From NCBI RefSeq assembly GCF_905171765.1, contig NC_053392.1, positions 444,878,837 through 444,942,836 on the forward strand: a stretch of 64,000 nucleotides of DNA. Direction: 5' to 3'. This DNA is from Bufo bufo (Eukaryota > Chordata > Amphibia > Anura > Bufonidae). A program made the position numbers and the translations under genes. Under the pieces are notes generated by a model, which saw only the letters and a program-made list of their open reading frames with translations, was not told where the DNA came from and did not search any database. Below, in pieces: positions 20,551 to 32,995 of this stretch (the stretch's first letter is position 1; each line of letters begins with the position of its first letter).

Positions 20551-22099
20551 CAGTCAGGTCCATAAATATTGGGACATCAACACAATTCTAACATTTTTGG
20601 CTCTATACACCACCACAATGCATTTGAAATGAAATGAACAAGATGTGCTTTAACTGCAGACAGCTTTAATTGGAGGGTATTTACATATAAATCAGGTGAA
20701 CAGTGTAGGAATTACAACAGTTTGCATATGTGCCTCCCACTTGTTAAGGGACCAAAAGTAATGGGACAAAATAATACTCATACATCAAACTATCACTTTT
20801 TAATACTTGGTTGCAAATCTTTTGCAGGTCAATTACAGCCTGAAATCTGGAATGCAAAGATATCACCAGACGCTGGGTTTCATCCCTGGTGATGCTCTGC
20901 CAGGCCTCTACAGTTTCTGCCTGTTCTTGGGGCATTTTCCCTTCAGTTTTGTTTTCAGCAAAGTGAAATGCATGCTCAATCGGATTCAGGTCAGGTGACT
21001 GACTTGGCCATTGCATAACATTCCACTTCTTTCCCTTAAAGGGTTTCTACCACCACATTTTCAACTATTTAGCTGTCAGACACTAGCGATCTGCTAGTGT
21101 CTGCTCTACCTAACCATGCTATTGTAATCCCTTTCTGTGCAGCGGTTACCCTAAAAAACATAGTTTTATTGGTATGCTAATGAGTCTCTAGGTGCTATGG
21201 GGGCGTCTTTTCAGCAGCTAGATGCTCCGTCCACTCACCATTTCTGCCTCCCAGTGCGCTCCAGCACGCCCCTCTCCTCTAGATTGACAGACTACTTCTC
21301 TGCATCTGGGCGGAATTCTCGCGCCTGTGCCGTGTGCTTCTGTATTCGGCGAAGGCGCAGTGACTGTCTCCCTGCGCCGACAACTTCACTGCGCCTGCGC
21401 CGATTACGGCGCAGGGAGCAGTCCAACAGTCACAGCGCCTGCGCCGAATACAGAAGCACACGCCGCAGGCGCGAGTGGGCTGTCAATCTAGAGGAGAGGG
21501 GCGGGCTGGAGCGCGTTGGGTGGCAGAAATGGGACGGAAAAGACGCCCCCATAGGTTCTGAAAAGACGCCCCCATAGCACCTAGAGGCTCATTAGCATAG
21601 CAATAAAACTACGTTTTTTAGGGTAACCGCTGCACAGAAAGGGATTACAATAGCATGGTTAGGTAGAGCAGACACTAGCAGATTGCTAGTGTCTGACAGC
21701 TAAATAGGTGAAAATGTGGTGGTGGAAACCCTTTAAAAAACTCTTTGGTTGCTTTTGCAGTATGCTTTGGGTCATTGTCCATCTGCACTGTGAAACGCCG
21801 TCCAATGAGTTCTGAAGCATTTGGCTGAATACGAACAGATAATATTGCCCAAAACACTTGAGAATTCATCCTGCTGCTTTTGTCAGTAGTCACATCATCA
21901 ATAAATACAAGAGAACCAGTTCCATTGGCAGTCATACATGCCCACGCCATGACACTACCACCACCATGCTTCACTGATGAGGTGGTATGCTTAGGATCAT
22001 AAGCAGTACCTTTACTTCTCCATATTCCTCTCTTCCCATCACTCTGGTACAAGTTGATCTTGGTCTCATCTGTTCATAGGATGTTGTTCCAGAACTGTG
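20551..22099 (-). mobile_element. Tc1 family A, unit 1 (truncated by triplication junction)
   Basis: Starts with the CAGTCAGGTCCATAAATATTGGG terminus after TA. Coding on the minus strand: the C-terminal piece with SQSPDLNPIEHAFHF (20744-21016) and the middle piece YQSDGKRGIWRSKGTAYDPKH...VQMDNDPKHT (21750-22052), with a MITE between them. The N-terminal third is cut off at 22099 where the next unit begins. Confidence 0.9.
21040..21732. mobile_element. piggyBac-type MITE inside Tc1, unit 1
   Basis: A 693-bp element with ends AGGGTTTCTACCACCAC/GTGGTGGTGGAAACCCT and duplicated TTAA. The intact Tc1 at 52190 has a single TTAA at the same place. TTAA targeting is characteristic of piggyBac. It contains long inner inverted repeats (CAGACACTAGC...GCTAGTGTCTG) and a G+C-rich GCGCCTGCGCC palindromic core. 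No transposase. Confidence 0.9.
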
Positions 22100-22788
22100 A
22101 AGGCTAAACCCTCACACTAGATGTTAAAATGAGACTTTACCCAATATATTCCAGTCAAGAACATATCGGAGTTATAAATACGCTACAGTATTTGGGGTTC
22201 TGAGCATTTCTTCCAATTAAGGCCACTTTATTCAGTGATTTATATTGTGGTAAGCTCAGAAAATGGTGATACCACTAAAACTGTGGGTGGAGATACAAAA
22301 TGTGCCAGACCTATTCCAAGCTCGGCTACCGCTAGCTCTGTGTGAGCAATTCCCATATGGCATTTTTTCTCCACAAGGCCAGCACACAAATCCACAGCTG
22401 TGTGCAAGATCTGCAGGATTAAAATAAGCTGTGGGCATTGAAGCACAAACATAAGTGCCAGAGCTCTATTGCAACATATGAATAGGCATCATCAGATCCT
22501 TTGGGAATATACAACTGGCCAGTATTACCAATCAGAACAAGTCTGTTCTCCTTCTCTTGGTCTTGTTTGTGGCAGGCAGTCTGAAATACATACATAATAT
22601 GTCCTTGTCATCATCATCAGCTTCTTCTCCTGCTAAGACTCCTCATTGTCCTCCGCTCCATTGTGAGGCATCCATATTGAAATGGGTGGCCATGAAAAAA
22701 ACTTCTTAATGAGTAATTAGCTTGTCTATAAGCAGATCCCCCATCTGGCGATGTTGCTGGCGGTGCAGACACTACCATACCATTTAGT

Positions 22789-23352
22789 TGCCACGGTAGG
22801 TAAGATAAGGGAAGGAAACAGGAAACGGCAAAGCAAACAAAACAACTGACTAGGCCCCAAAAGCTAGGGAACAAAGGGGTCACCTCCTAGCAATCCCTAA
22901 AAGACTTTCCCTACGCTGCTATGCCCATGTGCATATCTCGATGGTAGATATGCACATGCCCATGTGCCTAAGCTGAAACACACTGGACCAAACCCTTAGC
23001 AGTAGGGAAAAGGGAAAGAGACTACCAGCTCCTTCAACCACCGATGGAGCTAGCGTCACTCTAGGGGTCTAGTAAAAACAGACACAGAAGGAAAAAAGGA
23101 AAAGGACTTATCTTTAAATGAGTTGGAGCAGACAATCCACCAAAACTTCCAGCACACAAACAAGGAAGAACTATAACCCGCAAAGGCTATAGGGAGAGGG
23201 TGGAATAAATAGCCTCCCCAATGACCAAACAAACCACACCTGATAGGAGGTGGGATTCTGTTCAAACCCAAAACAAAACAAACTGTCAGATCGAGTCACG
23301 TGCAGCAACTTTGACAGATCGTCTCAGAACACCCACAGGGCAGGGCGTGACA
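22789..23352 (-). mobile_element. Solo LTR, unit 2
   Basis: Copy of the LTR at 19138-19701 carried along in the second triplication unit, with the same TTAGT flanks. Confidence 0.8.
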
Positions 23353-23401
23353 TTAGTAGAATCTGCTCTCATGTGAGAACATGGGCCCCTTCTTGTGATA
23401 T

Positions 23402-23805
23402 CTTTTGTCAAGGACAGATCTAGATTTCCCTCCGAAAAGAGGGAAAAAGAGGGGTGGAGAGAAGCGCACAATAGGGTAATATTGTTTATACAAACAAATA
23501 AAAATAGTGGAATTTATCCACACTCACCTTGTAGTGTTGTGCTTAAATAGGCACGACTCTACTGTAAACTTTGTAGTAGTAAGGTCTTTTATCCAGAGAT
23601 GCAGCCGCAGATGGTTTGTTCTTTTCGGTGGGGTGTCCACTCCCCCAAAAAAGAATTTTCAATATAAAAGAAAAAGGAAGGTTTCTGCCTCGGCGCAAAG
23701 TCACTGGAGAAGACAATCTTGTTTGCAAGAGTAATTCTTGGTTTTAATAGAAACAACGCGTTTCGGGGATTACAGACTCCCCTTCATCAGGTTTCATAAT
23801 GATGA
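23402..23805 (-). mobile_element. 404-bp retroposon-like element, unit 2
   Basis: Triplication copy of 19751-20154, including the motif at 23750-23795. Confidence 0.7.
23750..23795 (-). ncRNA. Candidate hammerhead ribozyme, unit 2
   Basis: Identical to 20099-20144 in the second unit. Confidence 0.55.
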
Positions 23806-24201
23806 CCCTTCTTGTGATATGTCGCTCTACAGCAAGTGCACGCCATGTGGACACCTGGAGCAGTGGTTATGGGTAGGGACAGTACATATCTTTCATGTCC
23901 CACTGGGTCACTCTGTCAGCTCCAACTGGGCAAGGTGGTCAGCGACACCGGTCGCAACATAGTGGTTGCCTTGAATCTGGGGGAAATAACACATGCTCCT
24001 TGCATGACGCACATGATTATCCTAGTTGTGTAACACTTATTTTAAAAGTACACTGGCTTGGAAAAGGTGCTGGCAATGTTCAGGGTATTGTCCTCGCATT
24101 TCAGCCATTCTTATGTGGCTAAGAACGTTCTGCCATTACACCGATTAATTTGCAATGTTCCAACTCAGTGGAATTTAACATTGCACATGCTAGAGCATCT
24201 A

Positions 24202-25754
24202 CAGTCAGGTCCATAAATATTGGGACATCAACACAATTCTAACATTTTTGGCTCTATACACCACCACAATGCATTTGAAATGAAATGAACAAGATGTGCT
24301 TTAACTGCAGACTGTCAGCTTTAATTGGAGGGTATTTACATATAAATCAGGTGAACAGTGTAGGAATTACAACAGTTTGCATATGTGCCTCCCACTTGTT
24401 AAGGGACCAAAAGTAATGGGACAAAATAATACTCATACATCAAACTATCACTTTTTAATACTTGGTTGCAAATCTTTTGCAGGTCAATTACAGCCTGAAA
24501 TCTGGAATGCATAGATATCACCAGACGCTGGGTTTCATCCCTGGTGATGCTCTGCCAGGCCTCTACAGTTTCTGCCTGTTCTTGGGGCATTTTCCCTTCA
24601 GTTTTGTTTTCAGCAAAGTGAAATGCATGCTCAATCGGATTCAGGTCAGGTGACTGACTTGGCCATTGCATAACATTCCACTTCTTTCCCTTAAAGGGTT
24701 TCTACCACCACATTTTCAACTATTTAGCTGTCAGACACTAGCGATCTGCTAGTGTCTGCTCTACCTAACCATGCTATTGTAATCCCTTTCTGTGCAGCGG
24801 TTACCCTAAAAAACATAGTTTTATTGGTATGCTAATGAGTCTCTAGGTGCTATGGGGGCGTCTTTTCAGCAGCTAGATGCTCCGTCCACTCACCATTTCT
24901 GCCTCCCAGTGCGCTCCAGCACGCCCCTCTCCTCTAGATTGACAGACTACTTCTCTGCATCTGGGCGGAATTCTCGCGCCTGTGCCGTGTGCTTCTGTAT
25001 TCGGCGAAGGCGCAGTGACTGTCTCCCTGCGCCGACAACTTCACTGCGCCTGCGCCGATTACGGCGCAGGGAGCAGTCCAACAGTCACAGCGCCTGCGCC
25101 GAATACAGAAGCACACGCCGCAGGCGCGAGTGGGCTGTCAATCTAGAGGAGAGGGGCGGGCTGGAGCGCGTTGGGTGGCAGAAATGGGACGGAAAAGACG
25201 CCCCCATAGGTTCTGAAAAGACGCCCCCATAGCACCTAGAGGCTCATTAGCATAGCAATAAAACTACGTTTTTTAGGGTAACCGCTGCACAGAAAGGGAT
25301 TACAATAGCATGGTTAGGTAGAGCAGACACTAGCAGATTGCTAGTGTCTGACAGCTAAATAGGTGAAAATGTGGTGGTGGAAACCCTTTAAAAAACTCTT
25401 TGGTTGCTTTTGCAGTATGCTTTGGGTCATTGTCCATCTGCACTGTGAAACGCCGTCCAATGAGTTCTGAAGCATTTGGCTGAATACGAACAGATAATAT
25501 TGCCCAAAACACTTGAGAATTCATCCTGCTGCTTTTGTCAGTAGTCACATCATCAATAAATACAAGAGAACCAGTTCCATTGGCAGTCATACATGCCCAC
25601 GCCATGACACTACCACCACCATGCTTCACTGATGAGGTGGTATGCTTAGGATCATAAGCAGTACCTTTACTTCTCCATATTCCTCTCTTCCCATCACTCT
25701 GGTACAAGTTGATCTTGGTCTCATCTGTTCATAGGATGTTGTTCCAGAACTGTG
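24202..25754 (-). mobile_element. Tc1 family A, unit 2 (truncated by triplication junction)
   Basis: Same as the unit 1 copy, with its MITE at 24695-25387. The N-terminal part of the transposase is missing at the junction. Confidence 0.9.
24695..25387. mobile_element. piggyBac-type MITE, unit 2
   Basis: Triplication copy of 21040-21732. Confidence 0.9.
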
Positions 25755-26443
25755 AAGGCTAAACCCTCACACTAGATGTTAAAATGAGACTTTACCCAAT
25801 ATATTCCAGTCAAGAACATATCGGAGTTATAAATACGCTACAGTATTTGGGGTTCTGAGCATTTCTTCCAATTAAGGCCACTTTATTCAGTGATTTATAT
25901 TGTGGTAAGCTCAGAAAATGGTGATACCACTAAAACTGTGGGTGGAGATACAAAATGTGCCAGACCTATTCCAAGCTCGGCTACCGCTAGCTCTGTGTGA
26001 GCAATTCCCATATGGCATTTTTTCTCCACAAGGCCAGCACACAAATCCACAGCTGTGTGCAAGATCTGCAGGATTAAAATAAGCTGTGGGCATTGAAGCA
26101 CAAACATAAGTGCCAGAGCTCTATTGCAACATATGAATAGGCATCATCAGATCCTTTGGGAATATACAACTGGCCAGTATTACCAATCAGAACAAGTCTG
26201 TTCTCCTTCTCTTGGTCTTGTTTGTGGCAGGCAGTCTGAAATACATACATAATATGTCCTTGTCATCATCATCAGCTTCTTCTCCTGCTAAGACTCCTCA
26301 TTGTCCTCCGCTCCATTGTGAGGCATCCATATTGAAATGGGTGGCCATGAAAAAAACTTCTTAATGAGTAATTAGCTTGTCTATAAGCAGATCCCCCATC
26401 TGGCGATGTTGCTGGCGGTGCAGACACTACCATACCATTTAGT

Positions 26444-27007
26444 TGCCACGGTAGGTAAGATAAGGGAAGGAAACAGGAAACGGCAAAGCAAACAAAACAA
26501 CTGACTAGGCCCCAAAAGCTAGGGAACAAAGGGGTCACCTCCTAGCAATCCCTAAAAGACTTTCCCTACGCTGCTATGCCCATGTGCATATCTCGATGGT
26601 AGATATGCACATGCCCATGTGCCTAAGCTGAAACACACTGGACCAAACCCTTAGCAGTAGGGAAAAGGGAAAGAGACTACCAGCTCCTTCAACCACCGAT
26701 GGAGCTAGCGTCACTCTAGGGGTCTAGTAAAAACAGACACAGAAGGAAAAAAGGAAAAGGACTTATCTTTAAATGAGTTGGAGCAGACAATCCACCAAAA
26801 CTTCCAGCACACAAACAAGGAAGAACTATAACCCGCAAAGGCTATAGGGAGAGGGTGGAATAAATAGCCTCCCCAATGACCAAACAAACCACACCTGATA
26901 GGAGGTGGGATTCTGTTCAAACCCAAAACAAAACAAACTGTCAGATCGAGTCACGTGCAGCAACTTTGACAGATCGTCTCAGAACACCCACAGGGCAGGG
27001 CGTGACA
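26444..27007 (-). mobile_element. Solo LTR, unit 3
   Basis: Copy of the LTR at 19138-19701 carried along in the third triplication unit, with the same TTAGT flanks. Confidence 0.8.
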
Positions 27008-27056
27008 TTAGTAGAATCTGCTCTCATGTGAGAACATGGGCCCCTTCTTGTGATAT

Positions 27057-27460
27057 CTTTTGTCAAGGACAGATCTAGATTTCCCTCCGAAAAGAGGGAA
27101 AAAGAGGGGTGGAGAGAAGCGCACAATAGGGTAATATTGTTTATACAAACAAATAAAAATAGTGGAATTTATCCACACTCACCTTGTAGTGTTGTGCTTA
27201 AATAGGCACGACTCTACTGTAAACTTTGTAGTAGTAAGGTCTTTTATCCAGAGATGCAGCCGCAGATGGTTTGTTCTTTTCGGTGGGGTGTCCACTCCCC
27301 CAAAAAAGAATTTTCAATATAAAAGAAAAAGGAAGGTTTCTGCCTCGGCGCAAAGTCACTGGAGAAGACAATCTTGTTTGCAAGAGTAATTCTTGGTTTT
27401 AATAGAAACAACGCGTTTCGGGGATTACAGACTCCCCTTCATCAGGTTTCATAATGATGA
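27057..27460 (-). mobile_element. 404-bp retroposon-like element, unit 3
   Basis: Triplication copy of 19751-20154, including the motif at 27405-27450. Confidence 0.7.
27405..27450 (-). ncRNA. Candidate hammerhead ribozyme, unit 3
   Basis: Identical to 20099-20144 in the third unit. Confidence 0.55.
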
Positions 27461-28053
27461 CCCTTCTTGTGATATGTCGCTCTACAGCAAGTGCACGCCA
27501 TGTGGACACCTGGAGCAGTGGTTATGGGTAGGGACAGTACATATCTTTCATGTCCCACTGGGTCACTCTGTCAGCTCCAACTGGGCAAGGTGGTCAGCGA
27601 CACCGGTCGCAACATAGTGGTTGCCTTGAATCTGGGGGAAATAACACATGCTCCTTGCATGACGCACATGATTATCCTAGTTGTGTAACACTTATTTTAA
27701 AAGTACACTGGCTTGGAAAAGGTGCTGGCAATGTTCAGGGTATTGTCCTCGCATTTCAGCCATTCTTATGTGGCTAAGAACGTTCTGCCATTACACCGAT
27801 TAATTTGCAATGTTCCAACTCAGTGGAATTTAACATTGCACATGCTAGAGCATCTACAGTCAGGTCCATAAATATTGGGACATCAACACAATTCTAACAT
27901 TTTTGGCTCTATACACCACCACAATGGATTTGAAATGAAATGAACAAGATGTGCTTTAACTGCAGACTGTCAGCTTTAATTGGAGGGTATTTACATATAA
28001 ATCAGGTGAACAGTGTAGGAATTACAACAGTTTGCATATGTGCCTCCCACTTG

Positions 28054-29860
28054 TTAAGGGACCAAAAGTAATGGGACAAAATAATACTCATACATCAAAC
28101 TATCACTTTTTAATACTTGGTTGCAAATCTTTTGCAGGTCAATTACAGCCTGAAATCTGGAATGCATAGATATCACCAGACGCTGGGTTTCATCCCTGGT
28201 GATGCTCTGCCAGGCCTCTACAGTTTCTGCCTGTTCTTGGGGCATTTTCCCTTCAGTTTTGTTTTCAGCAAAGTGAAATGCATGCTCAATCGGATTCAGG
28301 TCAGGTGACTGACTTGGCCATTGCATAACATTCCACTTCTTTCCCTTAAAGGGTTTCTACCACCACATTTTCAACTATTTAGCTGTCAGACACTAGCGAT
28401 CTGCTAGTGTCTGCTCTACCTAACCATGCTATTGTAATCCCTTTCTGTGCAGCGGTTACCCTAAAAAACATAGTTTTATTGGTATGCTAATGAGTCTCTA
28501 GGTGCTATGGGGGCGTCTTTTCAGCAGCTAGATGCTCCGTCCACTCACCATTTCTGCCTCCCAGTGCGCTCCAGCACGCCCCTCTCCTCTAGATTGACAG
28601 ACTACTTCTCTGCATCTGGGCGGAATTCTCGCGCCTGTGCCGTGTGCTTCTGTATTCGGCGAAGGCGCAGTGACTGTCTCCCTGCGCCGACAACTTCACT
28701 GCGCCTGCGCCGATTACGGCGCAGGGAGCAGTCCAACAGTCACTGCGCCTGCGCCGAATACAGAAGCACACGCCGCAGGCGCGAGTGGGCTGTCAATCTA
28801 GAGGAGAGGGGCGGGCTGGAGCGCGTTGGGTGGCAGAAATGGGACGGAAAAGACGCCCCCATAGGTTCTGAAAAGACGCCCCCATAGCACCTAGAGGCTC
28901 ATTAGCATAGCAATAAAACTACGTTTTTTAGGGTAACCGCTGCACAGAAAGGGATTACAATAGCATGGTTAGGTAGAGCAGACACTAGCAGATTGCTAGT
29001 GTCTGACAGCTAAATAGGTGAAAATGTGGTGGTGGAAACCCTTTAAAAAACTCTTTGGTTGCTTTTGCAGTATGCTTTGGGTCATTGTCCATCTGCACTG
29101 TGAAACGCCGTCCAATGAGTTCTGAAGCATTTGGCTGAATACGAACAGATAATATTGCCCAAAACACTTGAGAATTCATCCTGCTGCTTTTGTCAGTAGT
29201 CACATCATCAATAAATACAAGAGAACCAGTTCCATTGGCAGTCATACATGCCCACGCCATGACACTACCACCACCATGCTTCACTGATGAGGTGGTATGC
29301 TTAGGATCATAAGCAGTACCTTTACTTCTCCATATTCCTCTCTTCCCATCACTCTGGTACAAGTTGATCTTGGTCTCATCTGTTCATAGGATGTTGTTCC
29401 AGAACTGTGAAGGCTTTTTTAGATGTTGTTTGGCAAACTCTAATCCGGCCTTCCTGTTTTTGAGGCTCACCAATAGTTTACATCTTGTGGTGAAACCTCT
29501 GTATTCACTCTGGTGAAGTCTTCTCTTGATTGTTGACTTTGACACACATACACCTACCTCCTGGAGAGTGTTCTTGATCTGGCCAACTGTTGTGAAGGGT
29601 GTTTTCTTCACCAGGGAAATAATTTTTAAGTCATCCACCACAGTTGTTTTCCGTGGTCTTCCGGGTCTTTTGGTGTTTGCTGAGCTCATCGGTGCGTTCC
29701 TTCTTTTTAAGAATGTTTTAAACAGTTGTTTTGGCCACGCCTAATGTTTTTGCTATCTCTCTGATGGGTTTGTATTGTTTTTTCAGCCTAATGATGGCTT
29801 GCTTCACTGATAGTGGCAGCTCTTTGAATCTCATCTTGAGAGTTGACAGCAACAAATTCC
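28054..29860 (-). pseudogene. Tc1-A transposase pseudogene, unit 3
   Basis: DD34E Tc1 transposase read right to left. The N-terminal HTH region lies near 29860-29700 in a broken frame (a stop shortly before MSSANTKRPGRPRKT). The linker and second HTH run from 29689, ending at a stop that replaces the Trp of the catalytic WTDE motif at about 29384. The middle region with DNDPKHT follows, then a 693-bp MITE splitting KEFFKG from MQWPSQSPDLNPIEH, and the C-terminus. Inactive. Confidence 0.88.
28350..29042. mobile_element. piggyBac-type MITE, unit 3
   Basis: Triplication copy of 21040-21732, with one base change near 28744 in the GC-rich core. Confidence 0.9.
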
Positions 29861-30192
29861 AAATGCAAATAGCACACTTGAAATGAACTCTGGACCTTTT
29901 ATCTGCTCATTGTAATTGGAATAATGAGGGATTAACACACACCTGGACATGGAACTGCTGAGAAGCCATTTGTCCCATTACTTTTGGTCCCTTAACTAGT
30001 GGGAGGCACATATGCAAACTGTTGTAATTCCTACACCGTTCACCTGATTTGGATGTAAATACCCTCCAATTAAAGCTGACAGTCTGCAGTTAAAGCACAT
30101 CTTGTTCGTTTCATTTCAAATCCATTGTGGTGGTGTATAGAGCCAAAAATTTTAGAATTGTGTTGATGTCCCAATATTTATGGACCTGACTG

Positions 30193-30590
30193 TATATGAG
30201 CAGCGGAAAGCCATGAATGATTTTGTCATGTATCAGGCCGCCTCAGCAAGGAGCATGTGTTGTTTCGAGGTTAGGCAGTGGCAGCTCATCTGAGACACCT
30301 GTCGGATGATGAAGCAATTCGAAGAGACCACAAAATTTGTAAGTTGGAACAACTGCAGCATGAACGATTTTATCCCCTTCATTTATCTTAGATCAGATTC
30401 TGAAGCTCATACAGCAGGGAACGACGGCGGAAGAAGAACAGCTATCACATGTTTCTGTCTGCCCTTTTGCTGCCAATGGAGGATGAGGTGGATGTTATTG
30501 AAACCCTCTTATCTGGAATTTAGGAGAGACTTCAAAGGGCCTGCAAATCTGTCAGTGTAGTTCACATTTAGTCCATTACGATACACATTT
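30193..30590 (+). pseudogene. hAT-2 transposase remnant after Tc1
   Basis: Picks up the hAT-2 reading frame: YEQRKAMNDFVMYQAA, then MKQFEETTKFVSW in another frame, equivalent to the segment after TLHML in hAT transposases (RLCEQQQAIVEF, LLPCFEYSI in hAT-4). Ends near LVHYDTHLL where another repeat begins. Confidence 0.7.
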
Positions 30591-31399
30591 ATTAAGACCG
30601 CTGTTTTGGACGCCAGTCTTAATAAAGCCCTGCAATGCTGGTGGATCCGCTAGAGTTAGGAAGAGGCTGTCTTACATTTAGACCATCTTCTATGCCTATG
30701 TCTATTAAAATGGTAAATGAGAAGGGTCTGCTAGCCTGTCCCCTTCCCCGACTATGTCATGCCCACTTTTTCAGTTGCAAATTGCTGTGCAAAGGACCTT
30801 TGCTTCGCAAACTATGCCAGAAATGGGCTTAATTTACGCCTATCTCTGTTTAATAAATTTCCCCCATTGTCTCCAAGTATCTTTCTCTAAAGCAGGGCAG
30901 TTTCTAGGGAAATTTACCAACAGGGTGAACATCAAAAAAGCTCCCCCTCCTAATTGTGGGCGGATCTCTGCCGTACCCCATTGTAGTTGATGGGGGCGGC
31001 GGGCATTCAATCTGCAGTGCCAGATCCAGTGAATTCCGGCAGGCTGCTCTCAGCTGGAACAGCCTGCCAGAATCACTAACGCAGTTGTGAAAGTAGCCTA
31101 ATACAGCCCCACATACCTCTTACATCCAGTGATGTCACCTTTGATGTAGATGTTCTCTTTCTTTATCTTCTCCATTCAAACCAGACCGCCATGATGATTT
31201 ATTTCAGCCATCTCTTCTCTCTGCAGAGTTTGACAGACATCTTAGTTTCTTACTTTTCCATCATCCTCCCACCTTCTCAACATCCCATCATGCACCCCCA
31301 AAACTATACTGCATAAACTGATAAACCCCCTGAAAATACTAGTTGCACACAAATAGCGCCCCCTTCAATAATTATTGGAACACTATGCTCTAAAAAATA
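30580..31399. other. Dispersed repeats, no gene
   Basis: 30580-30870 begins ACATTTATTAAGACCG and ends GTTTAATAAATTTCCCCC, imperfect inverted ends that suggest a small MITE. 30960-31100 has a hairpin GGCAGGCTG/CAGCCTGCC. The rest is unassigned. Frames here encode nothing recognisable. Confidence 0.4.
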
Positions 31400-32993
31400 T
31401 AAACCGGATTCCAAAAAAGTTGGGACACTAAACAAATTGTGAATAAAAACTGAATGCAATGATGTGGAGATGGCAAATGTCAATATTTTATTTGTAATAG
31501 AAAGTAGATGACAGATCAAACGTTTAATCCGAGTAAATGCATCATTTTAAAGGAAAAATACGTTGATTCCAATTTTCACGGTGTCAACAAATCCCAAAAA
31601 AGTTGGGACAAGTAGCAATAAGAGGCTGTAAAAAGTAAATTTGAGCATAACGAAGAGCTGGAAGACCAATTAACACTAATTAGGTCAATTGGCAACATGA
31701 TTTGGTATAAAAAGAGCTTCTCAGAGTGGCAGTGTCTCTCAGAAGCCAAGATGGGTAGAGGATCACCAATTCCCACAATGTTGCGCAGAAAGATAGTGGA
31801 GCAATATCAGAAAGGTGTTACCCAGCGAAAAATTGCAAAGACTTTGCATCTATCATCATCAACTGTGCATAGCATCATCCGAAGATTCAGAGAATCTGGA
31901 ACAATCTCTGTGCGTAAGGGTCAAGGCCGTAAAACCATACTGGATGCCCGTGATCTCCGGGCCCTTAAATGACACTGCACCACAAACAGGAATGCTACTG
32001 TAAAGGAAATCACAGAATGGGCCCAGGAATACTTCCAGAAACCATTGTCAGTGAACACAATCCACGGTGCCATCCGCCGTTGCCAGCTGAAACTCTACAG
32101 TGCAAAGAAGAAGCCATTTCTAAGCAAGATCCACAAGCTCAGGCGTTTTCACTGGGCCAGGGATCATTTAAAATTGAGTGTGGCAAAATGGAAGACTGTT
32201 CTGTGGTCAGACGAGTCACGATTCGAAGTTCTTTTTGGAAATCTGGGACGCCATGTCATCCGGACCAAAGAGAACAAGGACAAACCAAGTTGTTATCAAC
32301 GCTCAGTTCAGAAGCCTGCATCTCTGATGGTATGGGGTTGCATGAGTGCGTGTGGCATGGGCAGCTTGCATGTCTGGAAAGGCACCATCAATGCAGAAAA
32401 ATATATTCAGGTTCTAGAACAACATATGCTCCCATCCAGACGTCATCTCTTTCAGGGAAGACCCTGCATTTTTCAACAAGATAATGCCAGACCACATTCT
32501 GCATCAATCACAACATCATGGCTGCGTAGGAGAAGGATCCGGGTACTGAAATGGCCAGTCTGCAGTCCAGATCTTTCACCTATAGAGAACATTTGGCGCA
32601 TCATAAAGAGGAAGGTGCAACAAAGAAGGCCCAAGACGATTGAACAGTTAGAGGCCTGTATTAGACAAGAATGGGAGAGCATTCCTATTTCTAAACTTGA
32701 GAAACTGGTCTCCTCGGTCCCCAGACGTCTGTTGAGTGTTGTAAGAAGAAGGGGAGATGCCACACAGTGGTGAAAATGGCCTTGTCCCAACTTTTTGGGG
32801 ATTTGTTGACACCATGAAATTCTGATTCAACATATTTTTCCCTTAAAATGGTACATTTTCTCAGTTTAAACTTTTGTTCCGTGATTTATGATCTATTCTG
32901 AATAAAATATTAGAAGTTGTCACCTCCACATCATTGCATTCAGTTTTTATTCACGATTTGTATAGTGTCCCAACTTTTTTGGAATCCGGTTTG
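31400..32993 (+). mobile_element. Tc1 family B element, 1.6 kb, complete
   Basis: TA-flanked element with ends AAACCGGATTCCAAAAAAGTTGGGACACTA and its complement. The AAAAAGTTGGGACA motif recurs about 200 bp inside each end (31598-31610, 32783-32800), giving the inner and outer direct repeats (IR/DR) typical of several vertebrate Tc1 elements, where transposase binds twice at each end. Full length and low decay suggest a relatively young insertion. Confidence 0.95.
31751..32773 (+). pseudogene. Tc1-B transposase, one premature stop
   Basis: A 340-codon reading frame broken by a single in-frame TGA at 31970-31972. The start is the ATG of MGRGSPIPTMLRRKIVEQY, the usual N-terminus for the family. 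An upstream in-frame ATG at 31697 is probably in the leader. Domains: paired-like HTH (KGVTQRKIAKTLHLSSSTVHSIIRRF), GRKT linker, second HTH, catalytic D in LWSDESRF, D in FQQDNARPH, E in SPDLSPIENIW with 34 residues between the last two. The stop fits a CGA to TGA change (CpG decay). No frameshift elsewhere. Confidence 0.93.
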
Positions 32994-32995
32994 TA

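Larger units (their letters stand above)
18449..29409. repeat. Tandem triplication, 3.65-kb unit
   Basis: Three head-to-tail copies: 18449-22099 (3651 bp), 22100-25754 (3655 bp) and 25755-29409 (3655 bp). I noticed only a few differences: unit 1 lacks 4 bp (CTGT, near 20667), has A for T near 20856, unit 3 has G for C near 27926 and T for A near 28744. Each junction joins the middle of a Tc1 (...GAACTGTG) to hAT-2 sequence (CTAAACCC...) through the shared hexamer AAGGCT. The unit carries hAT-2 coding remnants, a solo LTR, a 404-bp element, a truncated Tc1 and a MITE inside it. Confidence 0.95.
27857..30192 (-). mobile_element. Tc1 family A, unit 3, complete apart from MITE insertion
   Basis: Complete element with both CAGTCAGGTCCATAAATATTGGG termini, TA flanks (27855-27856 and 30193-30194) and an inserted MITE at 28350-29042. 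It interrupts hAT-2. Without the MITE it is about 1.64 kb, the same size as the copy at 51699-53334. Confidence 0.93.
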
